The notes beneath the pieces are model-generated. The model was given only the letters and a program-made list of their open reading frames with translations, did no database searches and had not been told where the DNA came from. This document shows positions 45,496-52,959 of a DNA stretch of 64,000 bases, one piece after another. This DNA comes from Oleispira sp963851095 (GTDB taxonomy: Bacteria > Pseudomonadota > Gammaproteobacteria > Pseudomonadales > Oceanobacteraceae). Position 1 is the stretch's first letter. Each line of letters opens with the position of its first letter. A program made the position numbers and the translations under genes. The DNA lies in assembly GCA_963851095.1 (NCBI GenBank), contig CAWKOX010000009.1, positions 186,001 through 250,000 of the forward strand. Reading direction: 5' to 3'.

Positions 45496-46143
45496 TTAAG
45501 CGTCGTCATCTTGATGGCTAATTTTAGAATTCGCCGCTGCTTCTGCTTTAACATTACTATTTAAATAGTGCCCTAGCTTGCTCGCTTTAGTATTCAAATA
45601 ACCATCGTTATGCGGGTTACGACCTACTTCAATTGCAACACGCTCTAAAACATTAACCCCAGCTTCAGACAAAGCTTTTACCTTACGTGGGTTATTGGTC
45701 ATCAAACGAATAGTTTCAATACCTAAATGAGCGAGCATTGGCTGGCACATATCGTAGGTACGCATATCAGCGCCAAAACCTAACTGTTCGTTTGCTTCTA
45801 CGGTATCGGCACCTTGATCTTGCAGATTGTAAGCCTTAATCTTGTTTAATAGACCAATACCACGACCTTCTTGGCGAAGGTATAACACCACACCACGACC
45901 GGCTTTTGCCACAGAACTCAAGGCTGTTTCTAACTGATAGCCACAATCACAGCGCATACTGAAAAGGGCATCTCCAGTAAGACATTCAGAGTGGGCGCGG
46001 GCTAAAACAGGTTCACCAGAGTCGATATCCCCCATTGATAAGGCAACATGCTCTTTCCCTGTGCTTTCGTCTTCGAAACCATGCATGGTGAACGTGCCAA
46101 AAGGCGTTGGCAATTTAGAGGAAGCGATGTATTTAATGCTCAA
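45496..46143 (-). CDS. ribA: GTP cyclohydrolase II
   Basis: RibA opens the imidazole ring of GTP in the first committed step of riboflavin synthesis. The 215-residue product has the zinc cysteines in SECLTGDALFSMRCDCG, the RQEGRGIGLLNKIKAYNLQD active-site segment and VEANEQLGFGADMR. No 3,4-dihydroxybutanone-phosphate synthase domain is fused to it. It is convergent with dxs, and the 267-base upstream stretch shows no convincing FMN riboswitch. Confidence 0.95.
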   Translation of the reverse strand: MSIKYIASSKLPTPFGTFTMHGFEDESTGKEHVALSMGDIDSGEPVLARAHSECLTGDALFSMRCDCGYQLETALSSVAKAGRGVVLYLRQEGRGIGLLNKIKAYNLQDQGADTVEANEQLGFGADMRTYDMCQPMLAHLGIETIRLMTNNPRKVKALSEAGVNVLERVAIEVGRNPHNDGYLNTKASKLGHYLNSNVKAEAAANSKISHQDDDA

Positions 46144-46410
46144 AGGGGAAACCTCGGATGCTTGAAGTCAATAACCGTTATAAACGGCTAACAAGCAGGC
46201 AATTAATGATGTTTATATAAATTTGGGGCGCATTTTAACAAGATTAATCGCCGCTGACTAATTTAGGGGCGCAGTAATGTTAATTCAACCTTGATATGAT
46301 ATTTAGTCACTTATAGTTTTGTCGTTTATTACGCGTATTTTAGAGTGTTATTTAAAGTATTCATTAGGGTTTTTCATTTAGGGCTTTCATTTAGAGTTAG
46401 GTAGATTGGC

Positions 46411-47088
46411 ATGATATGGATTTTGGTTTTTATTTTAGCAGTCGCGCTATTCTTCTTGCCGCAATGGTGGGTCGGGCGCGTCTTAAAGCGTCATAGTCAT
46501 GAGCGTGAAGACTTTCCCGGCACGGGAGGCGAGCTCGCCCTGCATTTAATCAACGCTCATGGATTAGAGGGAGTTCAGGTTGAAGCAACCGAGGCGGGTG
46601 ATCATTATGATCCTGTGGATAAAATGGTGAGGCTCACTCCTGATAAGCTCGAGGGACGCTCGCTCACCGCTATTGTTGTAGCGGCTCATGAAGTCGGCCA
46701 TGCGATTCAAGATCACAATAAAGAGAAAACTTTTAATGCCCGTATCAGCGCCGCCAAGTTTGCCAATGTTGCTCAGCGAATAACGCCTATCGCCTTTTGG
46801 ATCAGCCCGATGCTGGCTTTTGTCAGCCCAGCAGCGAGTCGCGTGACGTTGGGTATTGCCGTTATCTCGATATTAGCCAGCACCCTCGTCCACTTGATTA
46901 CTTTACCGGTTGAGTGGGATGCGAGCTTTGGCAAAGCCTTGCCTATATTGGAAAAAGGCGAGTATCTTAATGAACAAGATATGAAGGATGCTCATACGAT
47001 TTTATTAGCGGCGGCGCTCACCTATGTTGCCGGCTCTCTTGCTAGTTTATTAAACGTATGGCGCTGGTTACGTTATTTTAGACACTAA
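46411..47088 (+). CDS. YugP-family membrane zinc metallopeptidase
   Basis: The 225-residue product has an N-terminal membrane helix at about residues 3-20, the catalytic zinc motif HEVGH at residues 93-97, and further membrane helices at about 120-140, 142-165 and 200-220 with a VEWDASFGKALPILE segment (second metal-site region) near 170. This is the YugP-type neutral zinc metallopeptidase architecture. Substrate and role are not known. It is followed after 52 bases by a lipoprotein gene and preceded by 267 bases in which I see no gene. Confidence 0.85.
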   Translation: MIWILVFILAVALFFLPQWWVGRVLKRHSHEREDFPGTGGELALHLINAHGLEGVQVEATEAGDHYDPVDKMVRLTPDKLEGRSLTAIVVAAHEVGHAIQDHNKEKTFNARISAAKFANVAQRITPIAFWISPMLAFVSPAASRVTLGIAVISILASTLVHLITLPVEWDASFGKALPILEKGEYLNEQDMKDAHTILLAAALTYVAGSLASLLNVWRWLRYFRH

Positions 47089-47140
47089 ATTAAGCTGCCA
47101 GAATAGAAATTAAAGAATAAATCATGAAGGAGAATTTGAA

Positions 47141-47887
47141 ATGAAAACCTATATAACCAAACAAATCCTAATCTTGCTGGCAATGAGCATTGGGTTGCTA
47201 CTGACCGGTTGCGCGAGTCATCAGGGTCATGACCAAGGCTATGGCATGCAGGGCCGATCAGCGATGGCGATGGAAGCGGCTCCGGTTTCTTCTCTAAAGT
47301 CGGTACGCAGTGATAGCCATGATATGAATAGCAGCGATACGGATACGCCCCGCAAGTTGATCAAACGCAGCTGGCTGACACTTAGCGTGAAGGATTTAGC
47401 TCAGGCCGAAAAGCAAGCAAAAACCATAGTCGAGCAGCAATCTGGTTATATTCAAAATACCCAGGGCGAACAAGGTAAATCATTCAACTTATCGATCCGC
47501 GTTCCACAAGAGCAATATGACATGGCTTTGGCTGAGTTAAGACAAGTCGGTGAGATCAAGTCTGAAAATGAAAATGTGCAAGATGTTACAACTGAGTTTA
47601 TCGATAACAAAGCGCGTTTAACCAACTTGTATAAATTACGCGATCGCATTCAGCTGCTATTAAATCGAGCTGATCGCATTGACGACATTTTAAAAATTGA
47701 GCGTGAACTGAATCGCACACAAAGTGAGATTGATCGTTTAGAAGGGCGGATGAAATACCTTAATAGCCAAGTTAACTATGCATCGATTGAACTGTCGGCA
47801 GAAAAGCAAGCCACGTATGGCCCGCTAGGATATTTCTTTATGGGAATTTGGTGGGGCGTAGAGAAGTTGTTTGTGTGGGATCAGTAG
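47141..47887 (+). CDS. DUF4349 lipoprotein
   Basis: The 248-residue product is a predicted lipoprotein with lipobox LTGC (Cys24) followed by a low-complexity linker. The body at about 70-230 is the DUF4349 pattern: KLIKRSWLTLSVKDL, SIRVPQEQYDMALAELRQVGEI, VTTEFIDNKARLTNL, then a long coiled coil IERELNRTQSEIDRLEGRMKYL and a C-terminal hydrophobic helix GPLGYFFMGIWWGVEKLF. The family is widespread and uncharacterised. AAGGAG precedes the ATG. Confidence 0.85.
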   Translation: MKTYITKQILILLAMSIGLLLTGCASHQGHDQGYGMQGRSAMAMEAAPVSSLKSVRSDSHDMNSSDTDTPRKLIKRSWLTLSVKDLAQAEKQAKTIVEQQSGYIQNTQGEQGKSFNLSIRVPQEQYDMALAELRQVGEIKSENENVQDVTTEFIDNKARLTNLYKLRDRIQLLLNRADRIDDILKIERELNRTQSEIDRLEGRMKYLNSQVNYASIELSAEKQATYGPLGYFFMGIWWGVEKLFVWDQ

Positions 47888-47930
47888 CTGTTTAAATTAG
47901 AGCTGTTTGAATGAGAGCTGCTTGAGCTAG
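47886..47930. repeat. Three imperfect 15-base tandem repeats
   Basis: AGCTGTTTAAATTAG, AGCTGTTTGAATGAG and AGCTGCTTGAGCTAG lie head to tail directly after the DUF4349 gene stop. They end where the terminator-like hairpin begins. Confidence 0.7.
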
Positions 47931-47963
47931 AACAAGAAGAGCGATGAACTCTTTTTGTTCTAG
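47927..47963. terminator. Long hairpin between convergent DUF4349 and pgpA genes
   Basis: CTAGAACAAGAAGAG (47927-47941) pairs with CTCTTTTTGTTCTAG (47949-47963), 14 Watson-Crick pairs and one G-T pair on the plus strand around a seven-base loop. No clean T-run follows, so terminator function is plausible rather than certain. Confidence 0.5.
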
Positions 47964-47974
47964 CATCTGTTTAA

Positions 47975-48451
47975 TTAAAAAAAGTATGCCAGTCCCTGCA
48001 CACAAGCCAATGCAAAGATTCCCGCTAAAACATCATCAATCATAATGCCAAAACCGCCATGAACCTTTTCGTCTAGCCATTTAATTGGCCAAGGTTTTAC
48101 AATGTCGAAAAAGCGGAAAAGAATAAAGCCAATCACGACCCATTCGATGCCTGTAGGCAGCGCAAGATAAGTTATCCACAATCCAATCCATTCATCCCAA
48201 ACAATGCCGCCGTGGTCATGTACGCCTAAGTCTTTAGAGGTTTGTTCGCACAGGTATACGCCAAAGGCAAAACCTGCGATCAACACACATAAATAAGGAA
48301 TCAGCGGAACGTCTTGCAGAAACAGCCACCAAAACGGAATTGCGGCGAGGGTACCGAACGTTCCTGGGGCCTTAGGCGCACAGCCAGAGCCTAGACCAAA
48401 GGCCAAGAGGTGAATGGGGTTGCGTAGATTCGGTTTAACGGCTGAAGTCAT
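47975..48451 (-). CDS. pgpA: Phosphatidylglycerophosphatase A
   Basis: PgpA removes phosphate from phosphatidylglycerol phosphate at the inner membrane. The 158-residue product has the N-terminal GLGSGCAPKAPGTFGTLAAIP segment, the DHGGIVWDEWIGLWIT active-site region, FRFFDIVKPWPIKWLDEKVHGGFGIMIDDVLAG with conserved Asp residues and a terminal membrane helix. Length is standard. Neighbours thiL and nusB, frequent partners elsewhere, are absent here. Confidence 0.93.
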   Translation of the reverse strand: MTSAVKPNLRNPIHLLAFGLGSGCAPKAPGTFGTLAAIPFWWLFLQDVPLIPYLCVLIAGFAFGVYLCEQTSKDLGVHDHGGIVWDEWIGLWITYLALPTGIEWVVIGFILFRFFDIVKPWPIKWLDEKVHGGFGIMIDDVLAGIFALACVQGLAYFF

Positions 48452-48620
48452 TTGTCTTATCCATTTGAAGAATTAAGGCTCAAGAAAGTTAAAATTAAGT
48501 AAAAACCTTATGATAAATCATAAAGCGGGTAGCATCTTAAAAATTTTCAGCTATCTTAGAAGGCATTACTATTCGTTCGTGATTGAATAGCGATTATTTC
48601 TTTATTTACCAAGGTCTCCC

Positions 48621-49172
48621 ATGTCGGAAAGTACAAGTCGTATTCCTAAAATTGTTTGGTTATTAACCCCATTATTAGCGGTTGCCTTTGTCGGGTTTCT
48701 GTTTTTTTTAAAGACAGTGCCCTCTGGTGATGAATTGGACGCGGTAAAAGGGGATGCTAAAAAAGTATTACAAACGGGTGTTTCGCGAGCAAAAGAAGAA
48801 GCACGAAAAGAAGCTGAAAAAATAGCGGCTAAACCGGCGTATGATTTTTATAAGCTATTAAAAGATAGTGATGTGCCGGTACCCAACGCGGAAGAGTCAC
48901 ACTATAAATCAACGCCTAAGACCGATGAAGCTAAATACCAATACACTCTTCAAGCGGCATCTTTTAGAACAAATGAACAAGCTGATCGCTTAAAGGTTCA
49001 GTTAATTTTGAAAAATCTAGCGGCCTCTATTGAAGAAGTAAGTGTAAAAGGTACACCGTATTATCGCGTTATGGTTGGCCCTTTCACCGATCGTTCAATA
49101 ATGAATAAAGCGCAGGATGTTTTAGCCAACCACCGAATCAATGCCATCGTCTTTAAAAAGCCGATCAAGTAG
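48621..49172 (+). CDS. FtsN-like SPOR-domain protein
   Basis: The 183-residue product has a short cytoplasmic start, one membrane helix at about residues 12-30 (LLTPLLAVAFVGFLFFL), a charged coiled-coil linker and a C-terminal SPOR domain at about 110-182 (YTLQAASFRTNEQADRLKVQL, YYRVMVGPFTDRS). It is a candidate division protein binding denuded septal glycans. A SPOR gene just upstream of hslVU is the arrangement found in Pseudomonas and relatives, where it is often labelled FtsN; true FtsN equivalence is not proven. Confidence 0.8.
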   Translation: MSESTSRIPKIVWLLTPLLAVAFVGFLFFLKTVPSGDELDAVKGDAKKVLQTGVSRAKEEARKEAEKIAAKPAYDFYKLLKDSDVPVPNAEESHYKSTPKTDEAKYQYTLQAASFRTNEQADRLKVQLILKNLAASIEEVSVKGTPYYRVMVGPFTDRSIMNKAQDVLANHRINAIVFKKPIK

Positions 49173-49235
49173 CTTTTGCACAGTATGAATTGGCGCTTAA
49201 AATCGATAAAAGGGATTATGGCGAAATTATCATAG

Positions 49236-49868
49236 ATGTTTGTCGTTTCTAATAAAGGACTTACCGCTTATCCTATTCCTTCCTTGTTGTCTTGTGAGTC
49301 AATTGTGCAACCAATAGCCCCCCAATTAGTGGCAAAACTAGCCTCAAATTCTCCCGTAACGCCTCTTACCCAGCAGGTGCAATTTAGTAGAGAAGATTTA
49401 GAATCTTGTGGGCAGGGAGGTTTGTTTAAATCAAGCGAAGCCCAGTTACCGGCAGGGCCGTTGCTCATGATGAGCCGTATTGTTGATATTAAACCTCATG
49501 CGGGTTTGTTTAAAAAAGGTGAAATAATCGCCGAGTTTGATATCAACCCAGAATGTTGGTTTTTCGAACATCATTTTATCGGTGATCCCCTGATGCCGGG
49601 CAGTCTAATGCTAGAAGGCCTGTGGCAAACACTGGGCTTTTATTTGGGCTGGAGCGGCTACCCTGGAAAGGTAAGAGCACTTGGCGTGGGTGATCTGCGA
49701 CTTAAAAATGAGATAACCCCCGAGGCAGGCTGTATCGAATATAAAATTAATATTCGTCGTATTGTTGCCCGCCAAACAGTGCTGGCAATTGCTCATGGCA
49801 CTATCTACCAAGCAGGTCGAGAAATTGCGACTGCGAAAGATCTTCGGGCCGGTATGTTTCAGGGTTGA
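49236..49868 (+). CDS. FabA-like 3-hydroxyacyl-ACP dehydratase with N-terminal extension
   Basis: The 210-residue product resembles FabA from about residue 50 on (SREDLESCGQGGLF, FFEHHFIGDPLMPGSL, FYLGW, VRALGVGDLRLKNEITP). His113 matches the catalytic His of FabA. The catalytic Asp position is Glu127 (MLEGLWQ), as in FabZ and in the dehydratase domains of polyunsaturated fatty acid synthases. The N-terminal 45 residues have no counterpart in FabA, and no good ribosome-binding site precedes ATG 49236; a GTG at 49377 would give a FabA-sized protein. Its place between a SPOR gene and hslV is unusual. Whether it dehydrates, isomerises or does both cannot be told from sequence. Confidence 0.78.
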   Translation: MFVVSNKGLTAYPIPSLLSCESIVQPIAPQLVAKLASNSPVTPLTQQVQFSREDLESCGQGGLFKSSEAQLPAGPLLMMSRIVDIKPHAGLFKKGEIIAEFDINPECWFFEHHFIGDPLMPGSLMLEGLWQTLGFYLGWSGYPGKVRALGVGDLRLKNEITPEAGCIEYKINIRRIVARQTVLAIAHGTIYQAGREIATAKDLRAGMFQG

Positions 49869-49893
49869 AATTCGATCTGACTGCCCCCAATTA
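49864..49893 (+). promoter_or_regulatory. Sigma-32 heat-shock promoter of hslVU
   Basis: GTTGAAA at 49864-49870 and CCCCAATTA at 49885-49893 are separated by 14 bases, closely matching the sigma-32 consensus (CTTGAA, 13-15 bases, CCCCATNT). It lies about 65 bases upstream of hslV and overlaps the end of the dehydratase gene. Confidence 0.75.
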
Positions 49894-49958
49894 GTTTGAA
49901 CTAGGGTTGCTATCACAAGTATTTATACGGCAACCAATCGAACTTTTTGGAGCAGAAG

Positions 49959-50525
49959 ATGACAACAATTGTATCTGTACGACGTGGCAACGAAGTCGTA
50001 ATTGGTGGCGATGGCCAAGTCTCATTAGGCAATACCGTAATGAAGGGTAATGCTAAAAAAGTACGTCGCCTATTCAATGGACAAGTATTGGCAGGTTTCG
50101 CTGGCGCAACAGCCGATGCTTTTACCCTTTTTGAAAAGCTTGAAACCCAACTGCAAAAAAACCAAGGTCAGCTGACCCGTGCCGCAGTTGAACTCGCCAA
50201 AGAATGGCGCTCAGATCGCGCTCTTCGTAAACTGGAAGCGATCTTAGCTGTTGCCGACCATACCGCGACATTAATCATTACCGGCAACGGTGATGTGTTA
50301 CAGCCAGAAGACGATCTTGTGGGGGTTGGCTCCGGCGGTAACTTCGCTTTGGCTTCTGCCCGCGCACTGCTAGATAATACAGAACTTTCTGCTCGTGATA
50401 TCGTTGAAAAAAGTTTAACCATCGCTGGCGATATCTGTGTCTTTACCAATCAAAATTTTACTATTGAATCCATGACCGCACCGGCTGAAATTAAAGCCAT
50501 TACTGCAGAAGGGGAAGAAAAATGA
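49959..50525 (+). CDS. hslV: ATP-dependent protease peptidase subunit HslV
   Basis: HslV is the proteolytic core of the HslVU (ClpQY) protease. The ATG at 49959, after GGAG at 49949-49952, gives MTTIVSVRRG; removal of Met exposes the catalytic Thr1 of the mature protein. GGDGQVSLGNTV, GFAGATADAFTLFEKLE and VGSGGNFALASARAL are typical. The 188-residue length is slightly above the common 175 because of the C-terminal end. The stop overlaps the hslU ATG by four bases (ATGA). Confidence 0.97.
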   Translation: MTTIVSVRRGNEVVIGGDGQVSLGNTVMKGNAKKVRRLFNGQVLAGFAGATADAFTLFEKLETQLQKNQGQLTRAAVELAKEWRSDRALRKLEAILAVADHTATLIITGNGDVLQPEDDLVGVGSGGNFALASARALLDNTELSARDIVEKSLTIAGDICVFTNQNFTIESMTAPAEIKAITAEGEEK

Positions 50526-51871
50526 GTCAGATGACCCCAAGAGAAATTGCCCACGAACTAGACCGTCACATTGTTGGCCAAAATGAAGCAAAGCGCGCCG
50601 TTGCTATTGCTTTGCGAAATCGCTGGCGTCGTATGCAGCTTAATGAAGAGCTGCGCGAAGAAGTTACTCCAAAAAACATTTTAATGATTGGCCCAACAGG
50701 TGTCGGTAAAACTGAAATAGCTCGTCGCCTTGCAAAACTGGCTAATGCGCCGTTCATTAAAATTGAAGCAACGAAATTTACCGAAGTGGGTTATGTTGGC
50801 AAAGACGTAGAGTCGATCATTCGTGATCTTGTGGAAACGGGCTTTAAAATGCTGCGTGAGCAAGAAATGCTGAAGGTTGATCAGCGCGCTTATGAAGCCG
50901 CTGAAGAACGTATTCTTGATGTGTTATTACCGCCAGCCCGTACCAGTGAAAAAACAGAATGGGATACGACTGAAGAACCGAAAAAAGAAGATTCTTCAAC
51001 GCGTCAGATTTTCCGTAAAAAATTACGTGAAGGTCAGCTAGACGATAAAGAAATTGAAATCGATCTTGCTCAGCAATCACAAATGGGCGTAGAAATTATG
51101 GCCCCTGCTGGCATGGAAGAAATGACCAGCCAGTTGCAAAACATGTTCTCGAGCATGGGCGGTGATAAAAAGTCTAAACGCAAATTAAAAATTAAAGATG
51201 CGTTTAAACAAATCAAAGATGAAGAAGCTGCAAAAATGCTGAACGTCGATGAATTAAAAGCCCGCTCGTTAGAAGCTGTTGAACAACATGGCATCGTATT
51301 TATCGATGAAATTGATAAAGTATGTAAGCGCCAAGAAAGTGGTTCAGGTGGCGATGTTTCCCGTGAAGGTGTGCAGCGTGATTTATTACCGCTGATCGAA
51401 GGCTGCACAGTAAGCACTAAGTATGGCATGGTTAAAACGGATCACATTCTATTTATTGCTTCCGGTGCTTTCCATTTAGCTAAACCGTCAGACATGATTC
51501 CTGAACTGCAGGGGCGTTTACCGATTCGTGTGGAATTACAGGCATTAACGCCAGAAGATTTTCAGCGTATTTTAACTGAACCAAAAGCGTCGTTAACCGA
51601 GCAGTATGTTGCGTTAATGAAAACGGAAGACGTTGATTTAAGCTTCACTGAAGACGGCGTTAAGCGTCTTGCAGAAGTGGCTTTTGAAGTTAACGAAAGC
51701 ACTGAAAATATTGGTGCGCGTCGTTTGCATACGTTATTAGAGCGGTTGTTAGAAGAAGTGTCATTTAGCGCGACTGATTTATCAGAAGCCGTTATTGTGG
51801 ATGCAGAATATGTGAATGAGCATCTTGGCAAAATTGCACAAGATGAAGACTTAAGTCAGTTCATTCTATAA
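50522..51871 (+). CDS. hslU: ATP-dependent protease ATPase subunit HslU
   Basis: HslU is the AAA+ unfoldase that feeds substrates to HslV. The 449-residue product has Walker A GPTGVGKTEIARRLA near residue 60, the substrate pore loop VGYVGKDVESIIRDL near 90, an intermediate I-domain at about 110-240, Walker B GIVFIDEIDKV near 255, and sensor/arginine-finger regions ELQGRLPIRVEL and NIGARRLHTLLER. It ends in a C-terminal FIL, as needed to insert into HslV. It is translationally coupled to hslV and under the same heat-shock promoter. Confidence 0.97.
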   Translation: MSQMTPREIAHELDRHIVGQNEAKRAVAIALRNRWRRMQLNEELREEVTPKNILMIGPTGVGKTEIARRLAKLANAPFIKIEATKFTEVGYVGKDVESIIRDLVETGFKMLREQEMLKVDQRAYEAAEERILDVLLPPARTSEKTEWDTTEEPKKEDSSTRQIFRKKLREGQLDDKEIEIDLAQQSQMGVEIMAPAGMEEMTSQLQNMFSSMGGDKKSKRKLKIKDAFKQIKDEEAAKMLNVDELKARSLEAVEQHGIVFIDEIDKVCKRQESGSGGDVSREGVQRDLLPLIEGCTVSTKYGMVKTDHILFIASGAFHLAKPSDMIPELQGRLPIRVELQALTPEDFQRILTEPKASLTEQYVALMKTEDVDLSFTEDGVKRLAEVAFEVNESTENIGARRLHTLLERLLEEVSFSATDLSEAVIVDAEYVNEHLGKIAQDEDLSQFIL

Positions 51872-52037
51872 CGACTTATTAACAATGCACCATGGCGAAT
51901 TAGACACGACTAAGCTGCATTCCCACTGCATGCAGCGCTTCAGTTACTGTATTTTAACAGAGTCGTCACTAGACAGTAATTGAGTGTTTAATTCGCATAC
52001 TTAGTCTTATTCCATTATTCCCAAAGAGGACATCTCC

Positions 52038-52430
52038 TTGTCTCTTATACCTAAAGATATAAAAGTCCGAAAGAAAAGTCAGTGCTTAGAACTGATTTAT
52101 GCAAATGATACGGGCGCAGATGATGTTTTCCAGATTAGTTTCGAACTGTTACGAGTCTATTCACCTTCTGCAGAAGTAAGAGGTCATGGCGTGGGTAATG
52201 AAGTGCTTCAGTATGGGAAAAAGAATGTGGTTTTATTAAATATAGAACCGGCTGGTAACTATGCTCTGAAATTGATTTTTGATGATGGCCATGATTCTGG
52301 TCTGTATGATTGGAAATATCTACGTCACTTGTGTGATAAGCAAGCTGAACTTTGGCAGGATTATTTGGCCCGTTTGGAAAAAGCAAACTTAAGCCGTGAA
52401 AGTAATGTAATCCAATTTAAAGCGCTGTAA
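52038..52430 (+). CDS. DUF971 protein
   Basis: The 130-residue product matches the DUF971 (gamma-butyrobetaine hydroxylase N-terminal-like) pattern: PKDIKVRKKSQCLELIY, FELLRVYSPSAEVRGHG and LKLIFDDGHDSGLYDWKYLRHLC. This domain is a small beta fold sometimes linked to Fe-S or metal handling. The start is TTG at 52038, chosen because AGAGGA lies eight bases upstream and no ATG or GTG fits. Placement after hslU is conserved in Pseudomonas and relatives. Function is unproven. Confidence 0.85.
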   Translation: MSLIPKDIKVRKKSQCLELIYANDTGADDVFQISFELLRVYSPSAEVRGHGVGNEVLQYGKKNVVLLNIEPAGNYALKLIFDDGHDSGLYDWKYLRHLCDKQAELWQDYLARLEKANLSRESNVIQFKAL

Positions 52431-52505
52431 TTTATAACTAAATGCTTGTAGTAGAAGTAGCTACTTATAAAAATATTTGAAAGTATGGCATCAAGGATTG
52501 GGTTG

Positions 52506-52928
52506 ATGGAACAAAATAAAGTAAGGGATTATTTATTAAACAAACCAGAGGCTGAAGAAGACTTCCCCTTTGGTCCGGACACGATGGTTTTTAAAGTCAA
52601 AGGAAAAATGTTTGCACTGCTAAGTTATGGCAGTGGATCAACCCCCGATAAGCGCCCTCAGATGAACCTTAAATGCGATCCATTAGAAGCAATTCAATTA
52701 CGTGATGTATTTGATGATGTGATTGCGGGCTATCACATGAATAAAAAGCACTGGAATACGCTATATCTTACCGATGCTGACAATGCCAGTGACCTACCTG
52801 ATGGTGAAGTTCAACGGCAAATAGATAATTCGTATCGCTTGGTTGTAAAAGGAATGACCAAGGCACAAAGAAACTCATTAGAATTGCAGTATTCAAATGA
52901 ACAGCTGTATGGCCTTGATTTTTGTTAA
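52506..52928 (+). CDS. MmcQ/YjbR-family protein
   Basis: The 140-residue product shows the MmcQ/YjbR pattern: an N-terminal helix with VRDYLLNKPEAEEDFPFGPDTMVFKV, FALLS, PQMNLKCDPLEAIQLRD and HWNTLYL. The double-wing fold is like that of MotA-type regulators, but DNA binding has only been suggested for the family. I chose ATG 52506 because AAGGA at 52493-52497 is eight bases upstream; ATG 52485 would add seven residues. No functional clue comes from neighbours. Confidence 0.85.
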   Translation: MEQNKVRDYLLNKPEAEEDFPFGPDTMVFKVKGKMFALLSYGSGSTPDKRPQMNLKCDPLEAIQLRDVFDDVIAGYHMNKKHWNTLYLTDADNASDLPDGEVQRQIDNSYRLVVKGMTKAQRNSLELQYSNEQLYGLDFC

Positions 52929-52959
52929 TTATTTTTATAAATAGAAAAACAGTTAAAAG

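Noticed and set aside
45487..45505. CGACGCT/AGCGTCG hairpin between dxs and ribA
   Set aside because: The stem is real but overlaps the ribA stop region and has no T-run on either strand, so I do not call a terminator.
46144..46410. FMN riboswitch upstream of ribA
   Set aside because: The stretch is AT-rich and lacks the conserved paired elements of the RFN aptamer by eye.
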